Origin: Epichloe hybrida
Taxonomy: Eukaryota > Ascomycota > Sordariomycetes > Hypocreales > Clavicipitaceae
DNA: 64,000 nucleotides
Reading direction: 5' to 3'
Assembly: GCA_019022495.1 (NCBI GenBank)
Contig: JAFEKR010000008.1
Location: 682,001 to 746,000 of the forward strand
The stretch's first letter is position 1. Every line of letters begins with the position of its first letter. The notes beneath the pieces are model-generated. The model was not told the origin of the DNA, did no database searches, and saw only the letters and a list, made by a program, of their open reading frames with translations. This document shows positions 12,901 to 21,630 of this stretch, one piece after another. Both the position numbers and the translations under genes were made by a program.

Positions 12901-13762
12901 TGTTAGCAGATCAATGACATCGCACTGATACTTAACATCACCATACCTAAATCTATCATTACTCTCACGTGGTATGGTACATCGTATTCGCGAATATCAA
13001 CAATGTAGTCGCTTGCCTCGGAAAATGAGGCATTGTTTCGTTCATCATCTCGTAAATCATCATCGAACAGATCAAAGTTGCCATTAGCACTGCGAGATAC
13101 AGTTAGTGTGGGAGTTTCACAAAAGTCCATGGATCTCGCCGAGTAAAAGCTTACGTAGCAACTTCGGCATATGCATCCATGGCATTCATGTTCTTCTTGT
13201 TCTTTTCTGCCAAAGGCATGATATCTCTTCTGGCAGCCATGAGATTGTTGACGTTGGCAAACCTCAATTCCAGAAATGTCCGCCGGTATCCCAGCAGGTG
13301 GTTTGGCATACTCAAGTCATCCTTCTCTATTTTGCGTACGGACTTGACAGCGCCATCCCCCGGTACTCGTTTGGCCCATTCCTCAACCTCTGATTCGTGT
13401 CCCTTCTTGACAGCGATCAAGAAGTACGGGTCATATTCGACAGTTGCCTTGAAGGTTGAGCCGTCTTGCTCGATAAAATAACAGTCGAGAGCAGAACGAC
13501 CGTGGGGTATCCTGTCATCCTCGATGGAGGTGGGCTGGACGCTGACCACCCAGCCTTCCCTTCTCTTCCCGCTATCATATCTCGCGAAGCCAAAATTTTC
13601 GTCAATCGTCTGGGCAAGCCGTGTACGTTCCCATTTCTCGTCTGCAGAGGTTCCTTCCGCTCTGGATGTGGCCGCGAATGTACGTGACCGTGGGCCATGA
13701 TATGCGGACTTCCCGCCGCGGCGAAAGCCCTTCTGAGGTTTCCGCAAGCTTGTGTTTGGCAT
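6983..13762 (-). CDS. POL2: DNA polymerase epsilon catalytic subunit
   Basis: The leading-strand replicative family-B DNA polymerase with 3'-5' proofreading, predicted 2218 residues, matching the family. Minus-strand exons: 13155-13762, 12947-13089 and 6983-12888; introns of 65 and 58 nt. Exonuclease motifs are intact: Exo I FDIETTKLP near 286, Exo II TYNGDFFDWPF, Exo III YSVSDAVATYYLY. Polymerase motifs are intact: A, DVASMYPNIM near 638; B, [29 protein letters not shown] near 872. The inactive second polymerase-like half follows, and the C-terminus has two Cys clusters (CDSCTMARDLDLC...CSFC near 2093 and CARC...CTCSG near 2158) expected to bind zinc and the accessory subunits. The start MPNTSLRKPQKGFRRGG is preferred over an in-frame ATG at 13813, 17 codons upstream, because family members begin close to this motif. 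Confidence 0.97.
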
Positions 13763-14273
13763 GGTTGGCCGACTGAGTTGAAGGCTCGATTGATGGGTTA
13801 TTGACGGCGTCAAGCTTGATGGACAGAAGTGGGCGTCATGGAAGACTGCGCTCGGCGCTTTGAATCACCAGGCCGTCGTATTGTTGAATCTTGTTCGCAT
13901 ATAGGTAGGAAAAAAGCCAGGTGGGATGGATAAGCTTAATATCGACGACGGCTCAAACAAGGGCAATTGGATTGCAGTGATGCGCTAAAAAGGAGACGCG
14001 CCGCAGCGCGTTCCTGCGCGACACGGCCGGTCGACAGGTTTAATGGGATTTCAGATTTCAGCCACTCAGCCAAGCCACACCAGCCGCACCAGCCACACTA
14101 GACCCTCAATCTGACGGGGACCTCGATGATGATGATACCGCCATCGGGGTTCAGATCGCCAACACCGTGGGAGCCATATTCGCCTCTTCAACACTTGGGG
14201 CGGGTCGATCGCACCCCAGATAGCTCATCAGCGTTTTTACATGACATCGAACCGCCCTCCAAGGTAGCCAGAA
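13763..14273. promoter_or_regulatory. Divergent promoter POL2 / COX20
   Basis: A 511-bp region between divergent starts. It contains GCGCGTTCCTGCGCGACACG near 14007-14026, which includes an ACGCGT-unlike CpG-rich block, and short CACACCAGCC repeats at 14074-14098. An ATG at 14126 opens an overlapping frame across the COX20 start but encodes nothing recognisable. Confidence 0.4.
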
Positions 14274-14860
14274 ATGGCGCCCAACATCGAAGATGCGCAG
14301 CAGACCCAGAACCAGAAGACCCTGCACGTCTGGTCCAAACCTATAGAAGAGTCCAGCGACGAGGTCCGATCGACCGCGACAAACCCCAACGGCAGACCAA
14401 CCGTATCCGAGGCCGTTGGCATGATCAAAACGGACGATTTCGTCAATGTTCACAATACGCCGTGCGCGAGGCAGGGGTTTTTAACAGGTATCGCAGCAGG
14501 TGCTGGCGTGGGTGGACTGAAGTTCGTCCTTAGAGGTACGCATCGCAAAAAAACCCGCTACCTTTCATTTCGGTGAACCGCATAATGCGTGAATTGAGCT
14601 GACAGTCGTTGGATCGCGCAGGCAATGCCGTCAAGGCAGCAAACTGGGCCGTGGGAATGTTCATCCTAGGAAGCACACTATCTTACGAGTACTGCCAATA
14701 CCTCCGACGAGCCGAGCGGATTCAAATGAAAAGACACATCGAAGTCGTTACTGGGAACAAGAGAGAGTTGGCTAGAAAAGCAGCCGAAGAAAAAAAGGAA
14801 CAGTTGAGGCTGGAAAAGGGGGAGTTGGCGGCGCAAAAGCCATGGTATAAGGTCTGGTGA
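14274..14860 (+). CDS. COX20: Cytochrome c oxidase assembly protein COX20
   Basis: Predicted 166-residue inner mitochondrial membrane chaperone that handles newly made Cox2 (FAM36A family). Exons 14274-14535 and 14622-14860 join in phase across an 86-nt intron (donor GTACGC, acceptor CGCAG). Two membrane segments are visible: GFLTGIAAGAGVGGLKFVL (about residues 68-86) and AANWAVGMFILGSTLSYEYC (about 93-112). A charged helix rich in Lys/Glu follows and the protein ends KPWYKVW. The family hallmark is two close helices followed by the YEYCQYLRRAE segment. The ATG is placed after a run of overlapping upstream frames, so the N-terminus is slightly uncertain. Confidence 0.88.
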
Positions 14861-15271
14861 TTGCATTTGTCTGGCCACCTCCGTGTACAATCCATGTAGA
14901 ATTAATAATCAAATTTCTTTTACCAAGAGTGTTACAACATGATCTTGCTGCTATTTTGCCTTTTTTGAGCTTCGGTAGCTTCGGTGAACTGTATTTTCGT
15001 TGAGCCGACATCTCTTGTCTCCGGAAAATACTTATTTTACTAATTATTTTCGGCATTGACTGATTGATTCATATCCCAATGTTCCAACACCTCGGTAGGC
15101 CCAGATGCCGCTGATTGATTGCCGTTGGAACTTATTAGCCAAGTAACTCCTATTTGAAACGCCTGCCCGTTGAGTCATGTATTCATCACGCACTTATGTC
15201 GTATTGTGCCATTACCTCTCCGCCTTTCTTGATTCCATACGTAAATAATAATAATAATTACAATGCCAAAC
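14861..15271. other. Convergent intergenic region
   Basis: Lies between the ends of COX20 and the 289-residue gene. It is AT-rich with an ATAATAATAATAATTA microsatellite at 15245-15260. I see no gene in it. Confidence 0.45.
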
Positions 15272-16141
15272 TCATCGAGTCGTAACGGCCATATGTTGCC
15301 TCTCCGGATCGATGAACTGCACTTTTCTCGCTGGCAATTTCTTTTTTGGCCGCGCTGAGAGAGGCTCTTCTCCACTCCGGCGCTGAGTGCGCTTGGTTCG
15401 GGCTTCGCCTTCTTCGCGCTTGCGATAATCAGCCATTTGCTGTCGTCTTCTCATGGCTCTTGAATGTGCCAGTTCGGGTGTTGGTCTGAAACCAATTCCA
15501 TTTACGCCGGTTCCGTCATCGTCCTCGTCCTCAGGATCGTAGACTGTAATCTCATCTTCTTGCCAGGTCAATGCTGCTCTAATGGGATCCACGACGGAAT
15601 CGTTTTCTTCCAGCGATTCCGTGCCTTGGCCTTCTCTAGCTTCGGCTTCTCCGGCTCCTGTTGGCGGAATTTTCAACCTGAGAGGCGGTGTACCGGCCCT
15701 TTTGTGCCGCAGTGACTTGACGTTTGGCTTCTCAGACTCGTCTGGTGATGGAGGCGAACTCAAGGGATTGTCAGCGGCCGCTGCATGCGTCTCGGTGCCT
15801 ACATGTGGTCTTGAACATGGAGCTGGAGACAGTGACGAACTTGGATCAAGGCCGTGTGGTACGTGTGTTTGCCCGGCATCGATGATGAGCGGTTCTGATT
15901 TCTGCCGCTTCCGCGTCGCATCCGTGGTGCCGTTGTCATCGTCTCCCTCGTCATCCAGAACCCCGCCCCCACTACCAAGTGCCAGACCACGAAACCGAAG
16001 TGCCACCCTGGATCGGGGACTGCCTCCATCCTCCGAGGATTCGGCTTGCGAGAGATCAAAAGTGAACTTGACGGGGCTGCATAGGGCAGCCTTCCCCCCC
16101 CGCTTCCTTTTTGGCGTCGCGGCCGGCGAGGATGATGCCAT
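15272..16141 (-). CDS. Conserved acidic/basic low-complexity protein, unknown function
   Basis: An intronless 289-residue reading frame. The N-terminus has a basic patch (PKRKRGG, residues 10-16), then SPVKFTFDLSQ and RSRVALRFRGLALG, a run of acidic residues, and Ser/Pro-rich linkers. The C-terminal third is the most conserved-looking part: ITVYDPEDEDDDGTGVNGIG, then FRPTPELAHSRAMRRRQQMA, and an Arg/Lys-rich tail with KKKLPARKVQFIDPE. The composition and basic clusters suggest a nuclear protein, but I do not recognise a named domain and assign no function. It shares a divergent promoter region with the aldose epimerase gene. Confidence 0.75.
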   Translation of the reverse strand: MASSSPAATPKRKRGGKAALCSPVKFTFDLSQAESSEDGGSPRSRVALRFRGLALGSGGGVLDDEGDDDNGTTDATRKRQKSEPLIIDAGQTHVPHGLDPSSSLSPAPCSRPHVGTETHAAAADNPLSSPPSPDESEKPNVKSLRHKRAGTPPLRLKIPPTGAGEAEAREGQGTESLEENDSVVDPIRAALTWQEDEITVYDPEDEDDDGTGVNGIGFRPTPELAHSRAMRRRQQMADYRKREEGEARTKRTQRRSGEEPLSARPKKKLPARKVQFIDPERQHMAVTTR

Positions 16142-16839
16142 GGCTGGGAGGTTTTCGTGTGATGAGGGAGGCTTGTTGTGGTTTGGGTGTTGAAAAGGGC
16201 AGTTTGAGACGGGAGCTAGTGAAAAGGGACGAGGAGCTTACGCAACGTGACGTTACATTACAAAGCCTTCTTCTCGTCTTGATGCCAACTAGCATTTTGG
16301 CGCAAATGGGCTTTGCTTTGTTGCCGCGTTTGCCATGCGAGGGCCAAAGAGAATTCAGACAAGACGTTATTTTCCACAGTGACCAACACAGTGCAACACT
16401 AGACAGCATTTGCGGCAACAAACTATATAACTGATGAAGATGCTCACAGTCAGCAATCCATCAACTCGGTCATCATGGAAGACGACCCAGAGCATTCGCG
16501 AATCGCCCCCAGCCAGTTCCACACACTTGCCCAACAGAGTTGACACCAACTGGAAGTCAGCATGCAGTAGTCCGTAACTGGTTGTACTCCGTACATGCAC
16601 CAACACGGCCGAGGACGGATGAGTTGTTTGCTCCACAGACAGACATGGAAGCATTGGCGCCAACTTCCCAGTCAGCTTCCCACATTAGCCCAGCCATCAT
16701 CTAATAATCATCCGGCTAATAATACTCCGTATAATACTCCGTGTAATACGCACAATACATCTATGAGCGGGATTTGTTGAGCCATCATCTCTTCCTAGCG
16801 CTCTCAGTCCTGCCTGCCGTATCCCCCGTTCCGTTCATC
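16142..16839. promoter_or_regulatory. Divergent promoter region with repeated TACTCCGTA motifs
   Basis: The 698-bp gap between the 289-residue gene and the epimerase start holds exact 9-mers TACTCCGTA at 16585-16593 and 16723-16731, plus a one-off copy TACTCCGTG at 16735-16743. The copies at 16723 and 16735 lie about 100 bp upstream of the predicted epimerase ATG. An in-frame extension upstream of that ATG begins only at TTG, so I do not treat it as coding. Confidence 0.45.
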
Positions 16840-17865
16840 ATGGCCGACGCACCCTTCTCATTCCTCCCCCTCGGAGCCATCATCCAGTCCATGAAAGTCA
16901 AGGACACCAACATTGTCCTTGGATTTCCCACGCAGGAGCACTATGCGAAATACAACTCTGCCTACTTTGGCGAAACCATCGGCCGAGTTGCCAACCGCAT
17001 CAAGGGCGCCAGGCTGGACAGCGTCAACGGCAAGTCGTATGCCCTCGCCGCCAACGACGGACCCAACACCCTGCACGGTGGCAACGTTGGCTGGGGAAAA
17101 CGTGTCTGGAAGGGCCCGTCCCCGGTCGGCTTGAGGCAAATCCCCGGAGTCGAGGACCTGCGGGGCGGCGAGAGCGTTGAATTCACTCTGACCAGCGAGG
17201 ACGGCGACGAGGGTTTCCCCGGCACGGTTGAGGCCAAGGTCGCTTACACGACGGGCACGCAGGCCAACAAGGACGGCAAGGAGGTGCTTGTTCTGGGAAT
17301 CGAATACGAGGCCAAGCTGGTGGACGGGGCTGACGAAACCCCCATCAATTTGACTAATCACTCGTACTTCAATCTCTCTGGCGGCGCCACAGTGCACGGT
17401 ACCGTCGTGACGCTATCTTCGAAGCATCGGCTGCCTCTCGATGAACATTCGGTTCCCACGGGACCACCGGTTCCTCACGCCACACTTGACACAACCAAGC
17501 CATTCACCCTCACGGCCACGGAGCCCCGAATTGATGACTGCTTCACCAAAGTTACGGATCCTGCCTCTGTGCCGATTGACACCCGCTCACAGCCGTTGAC
17601 ATGTGATCTGGCGGCAAGCCATGCAAAGACTGGCATCCATCTGGAAGTCCTGAGCACAGAGCCCTCGTACCAGTTCTACACTGGCGACTTCACCAATGTA
17701 CCGGCTGTGGATGGCCTGAGTGCCAAGGGCGGGCGAAGTGCCTTTTGCTGCGAGCCTGGGCGATGGGTCAACGCTGTCAACGTCCCTGAATGGAGGAGCA
17801 TGACAATGCTGAAGAAGGGAGAGACGTTTGGAAGCAGAATTGTGTACAAGGCTTGGTCGCATTAG
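16840..17865 (+). CDS. Aldose 1-epimerase (galactose mutarotase)
   Basis: Interconverts the alpha and beta anomers of hexoses and so feeds the galactose (Leloir) pathway; expected in the cytosol. Single exon, 341 residues from MADAPFSFLPLGAIIQS, normal for the family. Substrate-binding and catalytic motifs are visible: NRIKGAR, NTLHGGNVGWGKRVW with the first His, INLTNHSYFNLSG with the catalytic acid His, and CCEPGRWVNA with the catalytic base Glu. The upstream in-frame stretch (MLSHHLFLALSVLPAVSP) looks like a signal peptide but has no ATG before 16840, so secretion is not supported. The signature motifs make the family assignment firm. Confidence 0.92.
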   Translation: MADAPFSFLPLGAIIQSMKVKDTNIVLGFPTQEHYAKYNSAYFGETIGRVANRIKGARLDSVNGKSYALAANDGPNTLHGGNVGWGKRVWKGPSPVGLRQIPGVEDLRGGESVEFTLTSEDGDEGFPGTVEAKVAYTTGTQANKDGKEVLVLGIEYEAKLVDGADETPINLTNHSYFNLSGGATVHGTVVTLSSKHRLPLDEHSVPTGPPVPHATLDTTKPFTLTATEPRIDDCFTKVTDPASVPIDTRSQPLTCDLAASHAKTGIHLEVLSTEPSYQFYTGDFTNVPAVDGLSAKGGRSAFCCEPGRWVNAVNVPEWRSMTMLKKGETFGSRIVYKAWSH

Positions 17866-18139
17866 AAAGGGACCATCTCGTCGAACTGAAATGATGGTGT
17901 CCTTGACTTGTTCTCTGTTATAAAGCAACAATACCGTGACTCGCACAAGTGACTCGCACAAGACATACACAACTTTTGACCCAGTTTGCGACCAAACCCA
18001 ACCCCGGATATACAAACAGATCCGTCGTTCCCTGTTCTCATGCCAAAAATTACCCGCAAAGAAGCCTGCCAGAAACGCCGGTTATACTATCCCGCAGCCG
18101 AAAATCATGTGGTACCAAGCAATTGTAAGCAATTGTATT

Positions 18140-19369
18140 CTAATCAGATTCGCTGTCATCACCAAGAAATGCGAGATCAGCTTGTGCCCGCCTGCGTCTT
18201 GCTGCGAAAGAGGTGGTTTCTTGGTCATCTTCTCCTTCTCCTTCTCCTTCTCCTTCTTTTTCTTTTTCTTCTTCATGGCCACCGATCTCAGCCGCTCCCC
18301 CTTCGACGTCGCTGTCCTTGCTGCCCTCCTCGCTGTCCTCGAGCTTGGTTGACTTGTTTTTGCTTCGACTTGCCCTCCGGCCACTATTCATGCCCCATAA
18401 TGCATTCATTTCTTTTGCCGCGTCTACATCGGCCAGAAGCTCTCTCGTCTCCTTGATCTCACGCGCCTTGGCCTCAGAGAAGCGCCCGTCCATGCCTATG
18501 TCGGTCAACATCTTCTTGAGATGCCGAATCTTGGCGCGACTGTCGTCTCCATATTGCTTGAGCTCATTGTGCCATAATTTCCTGACGCCGCACTTGACTA
18601 ATTGCGACTGCAGCTTCTTGATCTCGGCTTCTTGTGGGTCATCTGTGGATGGTGCAGTTGCCTTCTTCGCTGCGAGTTTTGACGATTTGGAAGATGCGTA
18701 TTTCGGTTCTTTCTTTTTCCGTTCCGGCTTGGAACCCTCGTCAATGACGTCCGAGTATTCCTCTTCTTCTTGTTGAGCCGGTGTTTGTGACGTGCCAACC
18801 TTGATAGATGATGACAGGGCATCATCGTCTTCAGAGCCTTCAGAGCCTTCGGGTGGCGAGTCCATCTTCTTCACGTCTGGTTCCCGGTCCCGGTTCGAAC
18901 CAGCCTCTTTGGATTTACGACGCGACGCCGTTTTCGTGGTTCGAGCCTTCGTCTCGGTGGCATCATCTGCTCTTCCTTTAGACTTTGCGCCACCGTTGCG
19001 ATGCTTCTGTCGTTTGGGGGAAGACGACCCGTCTTCAGAAGCCAGTCTTTTGGTTCCATTCTTGGACCCGGAATCGTCTTTCGGCCCTGGTACCCAGCCG
19101 TCCAGTAATTTTTCCTGCAATGTGACTTTAGAGGCTGTTTTGGCGTCACGCACGCATAGCTCACGATTTACACATACGACATATTCTTTGATTAAAGTTT
19201 TGCTCTTCTGCTTCCATTCTTCGCTTGTGAAGAAACCCTCGTCCAGGCCCTTTTCTTCTTCTACACGTTTTCGAACTTTGTTTACGGTTGTCGCATCGGG
19301 CTCGGAAGTAAAAATCTGGTAGGTGCCGTCGATCAAGGCCGCCTCCAGCTCTTTGGGTGATGGCACCAT
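18140..19369 (-). CDS. Chromatin/transcription protein, DEK_C- and HIRIP3-like
   Basis: Predicted 409 residues from MVPSPKELEAALIDGTY. Residues ~1-70 resemble a DEK C-terminal-like helical domain (VRKRVEEEKGLDEGFF, EWKQKSKTLIKEYV). The middle is a long Lys/Ser/Glu-rich disordered tract. Residues ~245-320 carry a conserved helical block (KLQSQLVKCGVRKLWHNELK ... IRHLKKMLTDIGMDGRFSEA) like the HIRIP3 family, histone-chaperone partners. The tail has a (EG)n repeat and ends DDSESD. Fungal relatives are usually called transcriptional regulators. An in-frame ATG at 19618 would add 83 residues with no similarity I recognise, so I prefer 19369. Nuclear function is inferred. Confidence 0.75.
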   Translation of the reverse strand: MVPSPKELEAALIDGTYQIFTSEPDATTVNKVRKRVEEEKGLDEGFFTSEEWKQKSKTLIKEYVVCVNRELCVRDAKTASKVTLQEKLLDGWVPGPKDDSGSKNGTKRLASEDGSSSPKRQKHRNGGAKSKGRADDATETKARTTKTASRRKSKEAGSNRDREPDVKKMDSPPEGSEGSEDDDALSSSIKVGTSQTPAQQEEEEYSDVIDEGSKPERKKKEPKYASSKSSKLAAKKATAPSTDDPQEAEIKKLQSQLVKCGVRKLWHNELKQYGDDSRAKIRHLKKMLTDIGMDGRFSEAKAREIKETRELLADVDAAKEMNALWGMNSGRRASRSKNKSTKLEDSEEGSKDSDVEGGAAEIGGHEEEKEKEGEGEGEGEDDQETTSFAARRRRAQADLAFLGDDSESD

Positions 19370-20071
19370 GTTTGTCTGGAAGCGGATGTGCAGTTGGCCA
19401 ATGGGTCCCGGGACAACTTGCGATGGGGGGTGGTTATTTCGTGGAGCAGCGTTTTTGACAGGAACCAAATGCTTTGTGATGCGATCGTCGCAAGCACGCG
19501 TCGACAACGCGATGGCTCGTCGCAAACCGACGTCAGGAGCCAGGGTGGTTGGCTGATCCGGGTTCCCCCATGCCAATGCTTTTTGCCCAGCCAAGTTGCA
19601 TGCGCCAGCTGGAAACAAGCCGCTCTACTAGGCTTAGCGTCCTCGTCGCCTTTATCCTTTATTTCCGCTGTACATACGGATTACGGATTATAAACTCCGT
19701 ACGTTACTTAGAATCTCTTCGTTGCAAGATTCGAAGAGGACGTGAATGGTAATAACACGGAGTAATAGCTAACGTGATAACCCCCCACTGTTCTTCAATC
19801 TTTGGCTTTTCAACTCACTGCACGATCAAGAAGGCGGATTGTTAGAGCTAATAACAATAAAAGCGGCGACGCTCTCTGTGCCACATATTATGACTCCCCC
19901 CCCCCCGATCCTGCCTGGCAGCCTTAACACGACGACGCATGCTGGTGGGCCCCAGTGGAAGGCAAACATTGACCCAAACCAGACATGATAACTTGATACC
20001 TCTACGGAGTCTCTACGGAGTATGTCCCTTGTTGAATACCGCCGTCTCCGTTCATTGCCTGCTTTCTTGCC
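19370..20071. promoter_or_regulatory. Divergent promoter, chromatin gene / MDM35, with motif cluster
   Basis: This 702-bp region carries the densest set of the recurrent 9-mer: TACGGAGTA at 20014-20022 (50 bp before the MDM35 ATG), and one-off copies at 19693 (AACTCCGTA), 19756 (CACGGAGTA) and 20003 (TACGGAGTC). A run of ten C lies near 19897-19906. No gene is visible. Confidence 0.45.
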
Positions 20072-20597
20072 ATGTCAGCTTCACTAGCACCAGAGTGCAA
20101 TGAGGTCAAGGAGTAAGCAGCAGTCCTTCATTGATTCTTGTCTGGCTTCAGCTCATTCTCTCTCGTAAGGCGATACGATACATGCTTCTTGAAATGGTAC
20201 AGCGAAAGTGAGTTGTCGCAATGCACTACTATTCGGACAGGCGCTTGAATGGCTGACGTCAAGGACAGAGTACCTCAGAGGTGCACAGAAAGATAACCAA
20301 GAATGCGCCGGATTGTTCAAAGAATATCAAAAATGCCTTGGGGTGAGTGGTGCGAGAGGGAGATGTGGCTGGCAATGTCATCTTTCGAAGTAATGCCATG
20401 TTGAATTAACGCAATGCCAGGTTGCTCTGAAGGAGAGAGGCATCGACAAACTTCTCGAGGAGGCGCGGGAGGACAACAAAGAGAACGATGCAAGACTGAC
20501 TGCACCAAAGAGTAAGTCTTCCTTACGCTGGCTTGCTGGCTTGCCTCAAGTTGCCACTTTTGGAATGGACGTGTTGGCTAATGCGACATCAGGATAG
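20072..20597 (+). CDS. MDM35: Mitochondrial intermembrane-space protein Mdm35 (TRIAP1 family)
   Basis: Twin-CX9C protein that stabilises Ups/PRELI phospholipid-transfer proteins in the mitochondrial intermembrane space. Five exons join in frame: 20072-20112, 20170-20207, 20269-20342, 20421-20511 and 20593-20597, with introns of 57, 61, 78 and 81 nt. The 82-residue product begins MSASLAPECNEVKERYDTC and continues FLKWYSEKYLRG. Both CX9C motifs are exact: C-NEVKERYDT-C and C-AGLFKEYQK-C. The tail has LKERGIDKLLEEAREDNKEN and ends APKR. No single open frame covers it, which is why it is easy to miss. The last coding exon supplies only two bases of the Arg codon plus the stop. Retaining that intron would lengthen the tail by about 28 residues. 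Confidence 0.88.
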
Positions 20598-21162
20598 CAT
20601 GATTGGCTGGCCGACGGACAGGCATCGGCAGGACATAGATATTTGGATTTGGCAATGAAGATGAACTTGATATGCGTCCGTACTCTCCCAAAATAGTCCA
20701 TCCCTTACTGTAATTCAACGTCTGAGCGGAATGAGGCCTCATGCAACGATGCAGGAGGCGCCACGTGATTGCCTGTGTTGAAGGCGTGGCATGGCAAAAA
20801 GTGACGGACTTTGGTCCGCCCCACCTTCAAATCCCGTTGTCGTGACAGGGATAAGCATCAGAGAAACCCGAGCCGCGCTTATTAGGAGAGGCCAGAAAAG
20901 CAAGGCGCAGTCTGTCTTTTAGACTCTTCAACACGACCACGACGAGTACGGCCTCAACCGATGGGCTATTCTGCGCAAGTCTGATTCGAGTTTCATCTCC
21001 CTTCAAGACGGTCGATACAGAGCTTGCCCCCCGTGCATCAATCGCCAAGAGCTCTCCCCCGTCGAACTGCCTTGGCCAGCCTCGCGACCACATCACAAGC
21101 TCCCGATTCGAGGTGTCTGGCGTGTCTGACGGCATGCGCGCTGCCTGAGCAGATAGCGCTCT
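20598..21162. other. Intergenic region upstream of the small membrane-protein gene
   Basis: This 565-bp stretch follows MDM35 and precedes the 92-residue gene. A 154-codon antisense frame (20827-21291) overlaps exon 1 of the small gene but shows no domain. I see no repeat or RNA gene. Confidence 0.4.
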
Positions 21163-21594
21163 ATGCACCCATTTTCGATCCTCACCCTTGGCATCTTTGT
21201 AGCTGGCTACATCACTGCGAGGTGGGATCTTGTGACACGCCTCTATGAACTGGCCATCTTTGCCGCTGAGTACGGAGTTGTGGTATGTCATATATCTTTA
21301 TTTAATTCAGTGCGGGGGATCCCGCGCGGGCTCATGTTCCACCACTGACCTGAGATTACCTCATGTTTATCTGAATAGATTCGTGTTGTCAAAGGAGTCA
21401 TTGCCCTGACAGCTTTATTCTTCACCATATTCCTACCGATCTTCTGGATTGCGCAAAAGGAAACGCATTTGGTAGGTCCAAGACCCTACATACGACCTCG
21501 GGAGAGCACTCACATGCCCTCTCGATAGCATCCACGGGCTCCAGATATCGGCTTGTCTGCTCGGGAGCAGTTGAGACGACGCGGTTCTTTCTAA
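21163..21594 (+). CDS. Small two-helix membrane protein, unknown function
   Basis: Three exons join in frame: 21163-21282, 21379-21471 and 21529-21594, giving 92 residues. Helix one is FSILTLGIFVAGYI (about residues 4-17), followed by TARWDLVTRLYELAIFAAEY. Helix two is GVIALTALFFTIFLPIFWIA (about 46-65). The C-terminus is hydrophilic and basic (SAREQLRRRGSF). Intron borders are canonical GT-AG in the right phases (96 and 57 nt). I do not recognise the family for certain. It ends only 36 bp before the GPI1 ATG in the same direction. A role in the same ER membrane pathway, for instance as a small subunit like Eri1/PIG-Y, is a guess from position and shape only. Confidence 0.65.
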
Positions 21595-21630
21595 GAGCAA
21601 CGTTCACGAATCCAATAGTTTAAACTGGTC

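Noticed and set aside
16774..16839. Signal-peptide-like N-terminal extension of aldose epimerase
   Set aside because: The in-frame stretch starts at TTG with no upstream ATG, and related enzymes start at the MAD... position.
20827..21291. 154-codon minus-strand frame
   Set aside because: It overlaps exon 1 of the small membrane-protein gene in antisense and has no recognisable domain.
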